Source: VGWB01 sp964480945 | Lineage (GTDB): Bacteria > Bacteroidota > Ignavibacteria > UBA10030 | Length of the DNA stretch: 8,186 bases | Direction: 5' to 3' | Assembly: GCA_964480945.1 (NCBI GenBank) | Contig: CAYZRX010000112.1 | Location: 1 to 8,186, forward strand | Shown: positions 1 through 6,146 of the stretch, piece after piece | Layout: each line of letters starts with the position of its first letter | How positions within the stretch are numbered: position 1 is the stretch's first letter | Made by a program: the position numbers and the translations under genes | Notes under the pieces: generated by a model | Database searches by the model: none | Told to the model about the DNA's origin: nothing | Seen by the model: the letters and a program-made list of their open reading frames with translations, nothing else

Positions 1-36
1 CGGAAGGCAGGGGGTTCAATCCAAACCTCACCCAGA

Positions 37-57
37 CCCTCTCCTATGAGGAGAGGG
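37..57 (-). terminator. Perfect 9-bp hairpin just past the amidohydrolase stop; possible terminator or dispersed palindrome
   Basis: CCCTCTCCT at 37-45 pairs perfectly with AGGAGAGGG at 49-57 around a 3-nt loop. It lies 12 nt beyond the minus-strand stop codon, where a terminator would be expected. No T-run follows on the minus strand, so intrinsic termination is doubtful. CCCTCTCC/GGAGAGGG palindromes of this kind are also common dispersed repeats in many bacteria, which is an equally good reading. Confidence 0.4.
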
Positions 58-69
58 GACGTCGTTCTT

Positions 70-1284
70 CTACTTATTCTTGTACACCGTCCCTCCCTTC
101 ATCACAAACCTTACGTTCTCCACGGTCTTCACATCCTGCGTCGGATCGCCGTTCACGGCCACCAGGTCGGCGTAGAGGTTCGGACGGATGCGCCCGAGCT
201 TGTCCTCCATCTTGATGATCTTGGCGTTGACGGAGGTGGCTGCCATCAGAGCCTGCGTCGTGGTCATGCCGCCGCGCACCAGCCACTCCAGCTCGCGGTA
301 GTTCGTCCCATGAGTGAAGACGCCGACATCGCTCCCGAGCCCGATCGTGACCCCTGCATCCAACGCGAGCTTGAAGGCGTGAAGCGCTTGCTTCATCCCC
401 GGCGACAATGGCCCGCCGCGCTTGAAGCCGCCGAAATACTCTCCGTAGGCTTCCTCGGCCGTGAGGGTGGGGAGGAACCCTGTCCCGTGCTCCGCCATGA
501 GGCGGAACACTTCCTCCGTGCCGCCGTACCCGTGTTCGATCGTATCCACTCCGGCGAGGACCGCACGCTTCATCCCCTCGGGCGTGGTGGCGTGTGCGGA
601 AACAGGTCTGCCGGCTGAGCGAGCTTCCTCCACGAGCGTGCGGAGCTCCTCCTCACTGAATGTCGGGACGGTACCGCTGACGCCGTGCCGGTAGTCCGCG
701 TACACCTTGACCCAGTCCGCGCCGCCGCCGATCTGTTCGCGCACCGCTTTGATCATCTCGGCCTTGCCGCTGACTTCCTGACCGCCTCTCGGCAACATGA
801 GGTCCGGTCTGAAGCCGGCCGGTCCCGGCCCATAGCTGGCGGTGGCGACGATGGCCCGCGTCGCGACCAGCAGGCGCGGTCCCGGGATTATGCCTTCGTT
901 GACGGCGCGCTGCACTGAGACGTCGGCGTACCCGGCTCCTTCAGTGCCGAGATCGCGCAGAAGCGTGAATCCCGCCATCAGCGTATGATCGCAATGGAGC
1001 ACGGCTTCGATCGTGCGATAGGGGACGGGCTCTTTCAGCACCTGGTCGTTCCAGAGCGTTTCATTGTAGGGGTGGAGGAGGATATGCGAGTGGATATCCA
1101 TCAGGCCGGGGAGGAGCGTCATNNNNNNNNNNNNNNNNNNNNNNNNNNNNNNNNNNNNNNNNNNNNNNNNNNNNNNNNNNNNNNNNNNNNNNNNNNNNNN
1201 NNNNNNNNNNNNNNNNNNNNNNGCTCCGGCGCTCGTCAAGATACTTCGCTGTAGAAACCGACGACGATCCATTTGGCTGTTCAT
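70..1284 (-). CDS. Tat-exported metal-dependent amidohydrolase (imidazolonepropionase/Xaa-Pro dipeptidase-like), interrupted by an assembly gap
   Basis: Amidohydrolase-superfamily enzyme, probably hydrolysing an amide or peptide-like bond outside the cytoplasm. Numbering counts the 100 Ns as real. The N-terminus has a twin-arginine motif (DRRRFLQRS, residues 5-13). After the gap comes TLLPGLMDIHSH, typical of the family, with metal ligands H65 and H67. The bridging lysine is K193 (DWVKVY), further ligands are H231 (SAHAT) and H251 (IEHG), and the catalytic aspartate is D319 (GLGSD), so the binuclear site looks complete. The C-terminus (LYADLVAVNGDPTQD) returns to the usual beta-sandwich. The ATG at 1284 is chosen because AGGAGG lies 6 nt upstream; an in-frame GTG at 1305 would overlap that site. 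The 34 undetermined codons are fewer than the roughly 50-60 residues I would expect there, so the real gap is probably longer. Substrate cannot be assigned. Confidence 0.93.
   Translation of the reverse strand: MNSQMDRRRFLQRSILTSAGXXXXXXXXXXXXXXXXXXXXXXXXXXXXXXXXXXMTLLPGLMDIHSHILLHPYNETLWNDQVLKEPVPYRTIEAVLHCDHTLMAGFTLLRDLGTEGAGYADVSVQRAVNEGIIPGPRLLVATRAIVATASYGPGPAGFRPDLMLPRGGQEVSGKAEMIKAVREQIGGGADWVKVYADYRHGVSGTVPTFSEEELRTLVEEARSAGRPVSAHATTPEGMKRAVLAGVDTIEHGYGGTEEVFRLMAEHGTGFLPTLTAEEAYGEYFGGFKRGGPLSPGMKQALHAFKLALDAGVTIGLGSDVGVFTHGTNYRELEWLVRGGMTTTQALMAATSVNAKIIKMEDKLGRIRPNLYADLVAVNGDPTQDVKTVENVRFVMKGGTVYKNK
1123..1222. other. Assembly gap of exactly 100 Ns inside the amidohydrolase gene
   Basis: A run of exactly 100 undetermined bases, the conventional placeholder for a scaffold join of unknown size. 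The coding frame happens to agree on both sides (Tat signal on one, TLLPG motif on the other). The two sides therefore plausibly belong to one gene, but the missing length is unknown. Confidence 0.97.
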
Positions 1285-1290
1285 GGTTAT

Positions 1291-1296
1291 CCTCCT
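1291..1296 (-). promoter_or_regulatory. Shine-Dalgarno site of the amidohydrolase
   Basis: AGGAGG read on the minus strand, 6 nt before the ATG at 1284. It fixes the start codon and argues against the upstream GTG (1305) and ATG (1302), which it overlaps or follows. Confidence 0.85.
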
Positions 1297-1345
1297 ATGC
1301 ATCACAGAGAGACGTTAGTTAGAAGCTATCTCAAAAATAGCGGTG

Positions 1346-1373
1346 TGTCACCCCGAACTTGGTTCGGGGTCTA
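1346..1373 (+). repeat. REP-like palindromic repeat, copy 1
   Basis: TGTCA, then CCCCGAA (1351-1357), a 5-nt loop CTTGG, then TTCGGGG (1363-1369) and TCTA. The 7-bp stem is perfect. It matches the reverse complement of 1412-1439 at 22 of 28 positions, so the two form an inverted doublet resembling a REPIN or BIME. No transposase of the RAYT type is in the window. Confidence 0.75.
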
Positions 1374-1411
1374 GACAAGCGGATGTTCCTGGCCGCGACT
1401 CTGGATGGCAT

Positions 1412-1439
1412 TAGATTCCGAAACAAGTTCGAAATGACA
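1412..1439 (-). repeat. REP-like palindromic repeat, copy 2 (inverted relative to copy 1)
   Basis: Read on the minus strand it is TGTCA, TTTCGAA, CTTGT, TTCGGAA, TCTA. The arms pair over 7 bp with one G-T wobble. Compared with copy 1, C-G pairs in the stem are replaced by T-A pairs on both sides, so the hairpin is kept while the sequence changes. The spacing between copies is 38 nt. Confidence 0.75.
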
Positions 1440-1630
1440 GGCTTGAAGTGGCCTCTGACGATTGAAAATGTATGAAAAAAGGATTGCCCTCACAACCGAA
1501 GCTCGTGGGGCTGGTCGTTGCTGAGTTGCCGGCCGTCTCCAGACCCGCGGCCCGACCGCTGGTTTGCCGTAACCCCTTTCAGCTTCACTCTTTACGGTTA
1601 CTGTCCACGCTCCACCACTCAGGGCCCGCC

Positions 1631-1672
1631 ACTCACAACTCACCACTCACGACTTACTATTCACTACTCACT
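1631..1672 (+). repeat. Heptanucleotide tandem array, ACTCACN x6
   Basis: Six consecutive 7-nt units: ACTCACA, ACTCACC, ACTCACG, ACTTACT, ATTCACT, ACTCACT. The last position is free to vary while the core is largely kept. This resembles the short tandemly repeated heptamers known from cyanobacteria and some other bacteria. Confidence 0.8.
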
Positions 1673-1676
1673 CCCC

Positions 1677-1718
1677 CCCGTCTCCCGTCTCCCTTCTCCC
1701 TTCTCACCTCTCCCGTGC
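1677..1718 (+). repeat. Second heptanucleotide array, CCCKTCT-type x6, all pyrimidine for its first four units apart from G
   Basis: Units CCCGTCT, CCCGTCT, CCCTTCT, CCCTTCT, CACCTCT, CCCGTGC follow directly after the ACTCACN array, shifted by 4 nt through a run of seven Cs. The period is the same (7) but the unit differs. The tract is strongly pyrimidine-rich on the plus strand. Confidence 0.75.
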
Positions 1719-1790
1719 CTTCCCCGCAATATACCGAGTTTCCGGTATTGCGCTTTAACCTGCAAACGCATAGAATCTTCCGTGAGACGA

Positions 1791-1945
1791 GCGGCACCGG
1801 AGCTGGTATCGGCCTGATTGATTCTTCCGGAGAAGAGACTTACTTTGGGTTTGCAGCACCGTGCTGCTTAGGGGAGCCAGCGCCGACTTCAGGGAAGGGC
1901 TTGGATTTCTCCGGGTGGCAAACAGGCTTACCAACGGTACCTTCC
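1791..1945 (+). repeat. 155-bp direct repeat, copy A, upstream of the TPR-DUF6624 gene
   Basis: Aligned by eye with 3042-3196: the core (1811-1945) is about 89% identical over 136 columns with two compensating single-base gaps, and the first 20 nt match at 14 positions. The last 30 nt are nearly identical. It contains short hairpins: TCTTC/GAAGA around a CGGA loop at 1823-1836, and GCAGCA/TGCTGC around CCG near 1853-1867. Copy A ends 50 nt before the start codon of the gene it precedes. Confidence 0.85.
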
Positions 1946-1995
1946 AACAACCCAACAGTTGCGCGAAATTGCCGCACAAGAAGGAATTCAAACTT

Positions 1996-2922
1996 ATGAA
2001 ACGTGTAATTTTGATCGCACTTCTATCAACTGCGCTCGCTTCTGTGCTTATTGGTCAGCGACAGAATTACCAAGAATTCGTCAGCTTGGCTGACAAATGT
2101 TACAACAATAAAGACTATAAGAATTCCGGAGAATATTACGACAGAGCATTTAAGATTCAAAAAGGGACATCGAATGACTACTATAACGCTGCATGCTCGT
2201 GGGCTTTAGCTGGGAACAAAACCAGAGCCTTGGAATACCTTAACGAGTCAGTTGACCTTGGTTGGGTAAACATCAATCACCTGAAAAAGGATACTGATCT
2301 AAATTCCCTGCACCAGGCAAACGAATGGGGAGAACTAATCAACAAACTTGAAAAGAAGGTCGATGAATATGAATCTCATTTAAATAAACCGCTCATGCGA
2401 GAACTTGAAGCCATCAATGAATCTGATCAAACAAACAGAATGATGATGGACTCAGTTGGGAAAAGATTTGGTTGGGACTCGAGAGAGATGAAAGAGCTTT
2501 GGACCAAACAAAATGAAGTTGATTCCTTAAACCTCATAAGAATCAAAGAAATCATTAAAGAGTACGGCTATCCTGGTAAGTCGCTAGTTGGAGATCAAAG
2601 TTCAACTGCCTGGCTCGTGATCCAACATGCTGACCTTAACACTCAAGAAGAATACTTACCAATATTGCAGGATGCTGCCGATAAAGGAGAACTCAGGAAA
2701 TCCTCATTCGCCTTATTGGTTGACCGAGTGAGGATGAGAAAAGGCGAGAAGCAATTATATGGTTCCCAGATTCAAATGAAAAACGGCAAATATGAAATCT
2801 ATCCCATAGAAGACGAGCCAAATGTTAATAAACGAAGAGCCGAAGTGGGGCTCGGTCCGTTGGAAGACTATGTGAAACACTGGGGCATCGAGTACAAGGT
2901 GCCGACTGAAAACAAACAGTAG
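1996..2922 (+). CDS. Secreted TPR protein with C-terminal DUF6624 domain
   Basis: 308 aa. Residues 1-20 form a signal peptide (MKRV, a hydrophobic stretch, then a likely cut near IGQ). Residues 27-120 are TPR-like: a repeat with YYNAACSWALAGNKTRALEYL, then the closing DTDLNSLHQANEWGEL pattern common in bacterial TPR proteins. Residues 130-190 are charged and helical. Residues about 185-300 match DUF6624 as I remember it: AWLVIQHADL, EEYLPILQDA, LLVDRVRMRKGEKQLYG, YPIEDEPNVNKRRAEVGL. The function of this domain is not established; the protein probably acts in the periplasm or at the surface. The ATG at 1996 is chosen over longer frames from 1861 because it starts the signal peptide and follows AAGGA by 10 nt; the longer frame would run through repeat A. 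The gene is AT-richer than the amidohydrolase and is bracketed by long direct repeats, suggesting acquisition or mobility. Confidence 0.9.
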   Translation: MKRVILIALLSTALASVLIGQRQNYQEFVSLADKCYNNKDYKNSGEYYDRAFKIQKGTSNDYYNAACSWALAGNKTRALEYLNESVDLGWVNINHLKKDTDLNSLHQANEWGELINKLEKKVDEYESHLNKPLMRELEAINESDQTNRMMMDSVGKRFGWDSREMKELWTKQNEVDSLNLIRIKEIIKEYGYPGKSLVGDQSSTAWLVIQHADLNTQEEYLPILQDAADKGELRKSSFALLVDRVRMRKGEKQLYGSQIQMKNGKYEIYPIEDEPNVNKRRAEVGLGPLEDYVKHWGIEYKVPTENKQ

Positions 2923-3369
2923 CGATGGAGTGTGGACAACTTCGCATAAGAGCAGTAGCAACGACGCTGACATCATATGAAAAGGAACATTGAGTTCGCT
3001 CGATGCGCCGGCTGCACGACAAATTGATTGTTTGTAGTCCGGCGGAACAGCAGCACGTATGGGCCTGATTGATTCTTCCGGAGAAGACTCTTACTTTCGT
3101 TTGCAGTACCGTGGCTGCTTCGGAGAGCCAAGGCTGAGTTCAGGGAAGGGCGTGGATCTCTCCGCGTGGCAAACAGGCTTACCAACGGTACCTTCCGATG
3201 TGCCAAAGAGACTTAAATGAGGCTTAGACCTGTGTAGTCGAGACAAGCCATTGAAATGACTGTGCGGCGATCGAACAAATAAACGCGCGAGCTCGCCTAT
3301 CGCGTCATTCCCGAAAGGTAGACAAATCGTTTGGTGGTACGGTTTTTTTGCGACGACACCTAACATAGA
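2923..3369. other. 447-bp intergenic region holding repeat B
   Basis: No credible gene. Repeat B occupies 3042-3196. The rest (2923-3041 and 3197-3369) shows no motif I can name. A run of seven Ts at 3343-3349 lies 20 nt before the recombinase-like gene, without a preceding clear hairpin. ACCTAAC at 3358-3364 fits the attC R'' consensus, but I see no matching partner, so I do not call a site. Confidence 0.6.
3042..3196 (+). repeat. 155-bp direct repeat, copy B, downstream of the TPR-DUF6624 gene
   Basis: Same orientation as copy A and offset by exactly 1251 nt at both ends. It starts 120 nt after the DUF6624 stop codon. The TCTTC/GAAGA hairpin is kept; the second hairpin (GCAG/CTGC) is weakened by substitutions and one inserted G. 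The two single-base gaps relative to copy A cancel, leaving equal lengths. Confidence 0.85.
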
Positions 3370-4674
3370 ATGCATACCTCCATGAACGCTATAGCATTCA
3401 AAAAAGCTGTTGTTGACGAGCTCTCACGCCGAGCGTACACGCGGAAGACTATCGCAATCTACTCTCGCTCGGTCGAAGAAGCGTGTCGGTTTTTCCCTGA
3501 CATCCCGCCAGAAAACATCACCCTTGACGATCTGGGTCAATATGTATCACATCTCATTGATCGAAAACGCTTCGCCCCTGGTACAATAGGCCAAATCTTC
3601 AATGCTCTTGTATTCGCCTTCAACGAAGTTCTCGCGAAAGACTTTGATTTTAGCTCCATCTCACGGCCTCGTAAAGAGTGGAAGCCGTCTGTATTTCTTA
3701 CCCAATCTGAAATCTACAAGCTCCTTCAAGCTACCTCAAATATCAAGCATCGAACCTTCATAGCGCTACTCTATTCGTGTGGGATGGATGTTGGCCAAGC
3801 TGTTCGGCTTCGAGTTACCGATCTCGATTTCAAGCGAGGAAAAATCAAAATAAGGAATCTGCGCAATCGAACGTCTCGCGAGGCAATTGTCTCGAAATAT
3901 CTCCTCGATGAGCTCAGTCGGTATATGGATGAGTATCGACCTACCAACTGGCTCTTTACCGGTAGAACCCCTCGCTCGCCGTTGAGCGTCCGCGCGAGCC
4001 AAGCGGCATTCGAGCGGGCCCTGATCACCGCAGGCATCGACAAGCCTGCATCACTGAAGTCGCTGAAGTACTCATATGTCAAGCACTTGGATGAGCAAGG
4101 TGTCCCGATTGTTACTGTATTGAAAGATCTTGGCATCAAGAATCCCAGTTCTCTCGCTTTCTACAGCAAGCTGGGCCAGCCCGATTCAGTCGCGATTCAC
4201 AATCCTCTCGATAGGATAATTTCCCCAGATGACGAAGCGGAAATTGATCTGCTTCCTCTCCAAAGAATGCTGGGAAAAGTGAAAGACGAGGATGAAAGGG
4301 ACTATCTTTCTGAAGCTATTCAATGCTTGACAGCAAGATCACTGCGCGCTGGCATTATCTTCGCTTGGTGCGCAGCCGTGCAAAACGTTAGGAAGAAATG
4401 CATCGTTCACACCCCTGACAGCATCAACTCGATCCTGAAGAGACATAACCCCAAATCACCGGACATCAAGAACATCGACGATTTTGTGCGCATTAATGAT
4501 TCCCTATTGCTGCTTCTTGCCACAGATCTCGGCGTGCTCGACAAGAATCAGAAAGACATCCTCGAAGGCTGTCTAGACCTTCGTAACAAATGCGGCCACC
4601 CAAGCAAATACCGACCGCGCCTGCTAAAAGCGGCGTCTTTCGTGGAGGATTTGCTGACAATTATTTTCCGATGA
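3370..4674 (+). CDS. Catalytically degenerate tyrosine-recombinase-fold protein fused to a HEPN-like domain
   Basis: 434 aa. Residues 6-95 look like the SAM-like core-binding domain of integrases. Residues 108-270 follow the catalytic domain of XerC/D and IntI (FLTQSEIYKLL, IALLYSCGMD, VRLRVTDLDFKRGKI). Key residues are changed: Arg I of GLR/GMR is D140; the HxLR box reads KSLK (K230, K233); the LGH box reads LGI (I256). Only the nucleophile-position Tyr (Y265, AFYSKL) remains. Strand transfer is therefore unlikely and DNA binding more likely; SPbeta MrpR is a known recombinase-fold repressor. Residues about 290-434 form an extra helical domain ending in LRNKCGHPS, with R405-N406 and H410 matching the HEPN RNase motif R-N-x3-H. 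The ATG at 3370 has no visible Shine-Dalgarno site; ATG 3382 is an alternative. A membrane-protein gene follows 138 nt later. The fold assignment is firm; the HEPN call is good but unproven. Confidence 0.85.
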   Translation: MHTSMNAIAFKKAVVDELSRRAYTRKTIAIYSRSVEEACRFFPDIPPENITLDDLGQYVSHLIDRKRFAPGTIGQIFNALVFAFNEVLAKDFDFSSISRPRKEWKPSVFLTQSEIYKLLQATSNIKHRTFIALLYSCGMDVGQAVRLRVTDLDFKRGKIKIRNLRNRTSREAIVSKYLLDELSRYMDEYRPTNWLFTGRTPRSPLSVRASQAAFERALITAGIDKPASLKSLKYSYVKHLDEQGVPIVTVLKDLGIKNPSSLAFYSKLGQPDSVAIHNPLDRIISPDDEAEIDLLPLQRMLGKVKDEDERDYLSEAIQCLTARSLRAGIIFAWCAAVQNVRKKCIVHTPDSINSILKRHNPKSPDIKNIDDFVRINDSLLLLLATDLGVLDKNQKDILEGCLDLRNKCGHPSKYRPRLLKAASFVEDLLTIIFR

Positions 4675-4800
4675 GCGTAGGACTGTATGTTGCTCGCCAC
4701 AGCACTATGCTATCGCTGTTCATGGAGAATCATCGTGGTCGCTCGATGCTGTTGCTCACGAGTTGGCTTGTTCGCTTTCTTGTTCTAGTGATCTTTCTTC

Positions 4801-4807
4801 AAAGGAG
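4801..4807 (+). promoter_or_regulatory. Shine-Dalgarno site that decides a TTG start
   Basis: AAAGGAG, 5 nt before the TTG at 4813. No ATG or GTG is suitably placed for the membrane-protein frame, and the first internal ATG lies within the end of the first membrane segment, so this site is the main reason for the TTG start. Confidence 0.7.
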
Positions 4808-4812
4808 TTCTT

Positions 4813-5262
4813 TTGATCCCAACCATCCTCGAATACATCCTAGCTTTGGCCGCCGCAACTTTTGCAGCATTCCTTTTTGGAATTGTGTACGGAATTCTGA
4901 TGTCGCCATTGGCAAGCTTGAGATTACCACAGTCGCTTCACAACCATTTCAACAAGGTTTATCTTCACCTTCTCTGGTTCCTAAGCGGATTCCTTTCGGG
5001 TGAAATAGCCTTCTGGGTTCTGGGACTATTTCACCTTGAGATCAGCTGGATATTCGTGTCTGTCTTGTTCATTCCATCCGCGTTTCTCATCAACTCGAAG
5101 AAGCTTCGCAAGCCCGACAGTGCGGCCTATTTCAATTTTCTGATCCCGCTCGAGGATTATCGAGGTGATACCGTCCACTACATAATTATGATCAACAGAA
5201 TCGAAGCCATCTCCAGAATTCTTGGAATTTGTTTTGCTGCGTTTGTGGTCGACATCCTGTAG
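4813..5262 (+). CDS. Small polytopic membrane protein of unknown function
   Basis: 149 aa; I do not recognise the family. Likely membrane segments are residues 4-32 (a long alanine/phenylalanine-rich stretch), 51-73, 77-93 and a weaker C-terminal one at 133-149. A more polar cytoplasmic or periplasmic loop (94-130, with KKLRKPDS and EDYRGDT) lies between the third and fourth. The start is TTG supported by AAAGGAG at 4801. It lies 138 nt after the recombinase-HEPN gene on the same strand with no obvious terminator between, so co-transcription is possible. A small multi-pass partner next to a HEPN protein would fit a defence or toxin-type pair, but nothing in this sequence proves that. The stop codon is followed at 5297-5330 by an attC-like right end, so the gene may instead be the last part of a cassette. 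Confidence 0.75.
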   Translation: MIPTILEYILALAAATFAAFLFGIVYGILMSPLASLRLPQSLHNHFNKVYLHLLWFLSGFLSGEIAFWVLGLFHLEISWIFVSVLFIPSAFLINSKKLRKPDSAAYFNFLIPLEDYRGDTVHYIIMINRIEAISRILGICFAAFVVDIL

Positions 5263-5296
5263 GTAGCTGCTCTTATCGTCATCACGTGTGGAGTGG

Positions 5297-5330
5297 CGGC
5301 TCGCAAGGGCGGTTTGCCTAAACGTTATAC
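5297..5330 (+). other. Right half of an attC-like site
   Basis: TTTGCC (5313-5318), a 5-nt spacer TAAAC, then GTTATAC (5324-5330), which fits the L'-spacer-R' layout of integron attC sites. The same TTTGCCTAAACG string recurs at 6217-6228 before GTCATGC. The GGCTCGCAAGG before it also resembles 6176-6188. No matching left half (R''/L'') is visible between the stop at 5262 and here, so the site is either truncated or too diverged to see. Confidence 0.5.
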
Positions 5331-5377
5331 GTCACGCAGCCTGATCGGAGGTTACAGTACACTTCCCGGTGAAAATT

Positions 5378-5917
5378 ATGAACGTCGATCTCCAAGAACT
5401 TCGAAATTGGATCTCGCTCTTCCTTTTGGTGACTGGAGGCGCAATCGCCCTTAGGACGTATCTACTCAATCAGCGACAGCGAAGGCTCGAAAACAGTTTT
5501 CGCCTCCTAGATCTGTGCAAGAACTCCTTGACCGACGGGGATATACTCAGTTGGCACATGATTCACGTTGCCAGTTCTGAGCAAGCTGGAGCCAAGCCAG
5601 GATTCTTTGTAGACAAAAGGGAGCAAATCCCGTTTGCAGAATTGTTCTCTCCAAACATCATTGCACGACAGTCCATCGAGCGTTTCTGTGAGCTATTCAA
5701 TCTTGTGTGCTTTGAGTATCTGCAGGGGACCTTGGATATCCGATTGTTTTACTTCGAGTATGGTCAATACATGAGCACAACCTACTACTGGGTCTCTTCC
5801 GTGCACAACAGCACAGATTTCGTCAAGACTCATTATCCGTTTTTCCACAAAACGTTCAAGAAGCACGAGCGACATTTCTCGACGCTGCCCCATAAGACCA
5901 TCTCTCATCTGGAGTGA
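5378..5917 (+). CDS. Membrane-anchored protein of unknown function, probable cassette gene
   Basis: 179 aa from the ATG at 5378 (a GTG at 5369 is in frame). One N-terminal membrane segment, residues 11-29 (WISLFLLVTGGAIALRTYL), is followed by a basic patch (QRQRR) and a soluble, mostly helical domain. The stretch ERFCELFNLVCFEYLQGTLD (101-120) followed by YFEYGQYMSTTYYW weakly recalls DUF4760-type anchored proteins; I would not assign it. The only purine-rich site, GGAGG at 5347-5351, is too far (26 nt from ATG, 17 from GTG), so the start is uncertain. The placement is what matters: the gene begins about 50 nt after an attC-like right end (5324-5330) and stops 45 nt before an attC-like left end (5963), the standard spacing of an integron cassette. 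Confidence 0.75.
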   Translation: MNVDLQELRNWISLFLLVTGGAIALRTYLLNQRQRRLENSFRLLDLCKNSLTDGDILSWHMIHVASSEQAGAKPGFFVDKREQIPFAELFSPNIIARQSIERFCELFNLVCFEYLQGTLDIRLFYFEYGQYMSTTYYWVSSVHNSTDFVKTHYPFFHKTFKKHERHFSTLPHKTISHLE

Positions 5918-5978
5918 CTCGTGAATCGAGATAATCTGGTCAGATGTGTACGGCTGCGCGGCGCATAACAAACGGCAA

Positions 5979-6049
5979 TCCGGCCCGCCAAGAGGTGAGG
6001 TCCCGCTGGGAAGCAGCGGGATATAGAAAGCACACAAGGCGGGTAAACG
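5979..6049 (+). repeat. GC-rich structured repeat, copy 1
   Basis: Outer helix CCCGCC (5984-5989) with GGCGGG (6038-6043). Inner hairpin TCCCGCTG (6001-6008), loop GGAAG, CAGCGGGA (6014-6021), a perfect 8-bp stem. The linker after the inner hairpin is A-rich with a CACACA run. Closely matched by the copy at 7589-7706. Confidence 0.75.
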
Positions 6050-6052
6050 CTT

Positions 6053-6110
6053 CCGCGAGAAGGTGCAGTCCCGTTAGGGAGCAGCGGGATGTAAAAAGGA
6101 CACATCGCGG
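6053..6110 (+). repeat. GC-rich structured repeat, copy 2 (outer helix covaried)
   Basis: Same architecture as copy 1: AGGTG, inner hairpin TCCCGTT/AGCGGGA with one wobble, A-rich linker, CACA. The outer helix sequence differs on both sides: CCGCGA (6053-6058) pairs with TCGCGG (6105-6110) where copy 1 has CCCGCC with GGCGGG. It follows copy 1 after 3 nt. Confidence 0.7.
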
Positions 6111-6146
6111 ACAGGCCCGCCACGAAATGCAGTCAGTCATAGTGGC

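Larger units (their letters stand above)
1285..1995. other. Repeat-rich 711-bp intergenic region
   Basis: No credible gene is visible here; the open frames are low-complexity or cross repeats. The region holds an inverted pair of palindromic repeats (1346-1373, 1412-1439), two heptanucleotide arrays (1631-1672, 1677-1718) and the first copy of a long direct repeat (1791-1945). I see nothing recognisable in 1440-1630 or 1719-1790. The flanking genes diverge from this space, so promoters for both must lie within it, but I cannot place one with confidence. Confidence 0.7.

Noticed and set aside
1371..1646. Minus-strand open frame of 91 codons containing HFELVSES
   Set aside because: The recognisable part is simply the translation of the palindromic repeat at 1412-1439; no start signal or coding character is visible.
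1811..1945. A riboswitch or structured leader RNA upstream of the DUF6624 gene
   Set aside because: I could not match any known riboswitch core, and the second copy lies downstream of the gene, far from a start codon; a dispersed repeat fits better.
1755..1991. Minus-strand frames at 1755-1991 and 2973-3206 sharing KVPLVSLFATRR and SKSLLRKNQSG
   Set aside because: The similarity comes from the 155-bp DNA repeat. The middle is frameshifted between copies, and no ribosome site supports translation; a non-coding repeat explains it better, though the restored frame is noted.
1472..1999. Plus-strand open frames of 175 and 99 codons across 1472-1999
   Set aside because: They run through the heptanucleotide arrays, giving low-complexity Ser/Thr/Pro/Leu sequence, and then repeat A; no Shine-Dalgarno site or known motif.
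3358..3364. ACCTAAC just before the recombinase-HEPN gene as an attC or attI site
   Set aside because: No pairing R' or L boxes were found nearby; a 7-nt match alone is expected by chance.
3370..4674. An active integron integrase that would mobilise the downstream cassettes
   Set aside because: The essential arginines and histidines are replaced, and no IntI-specific insertion is evident, so recombinase activity is unlikely.
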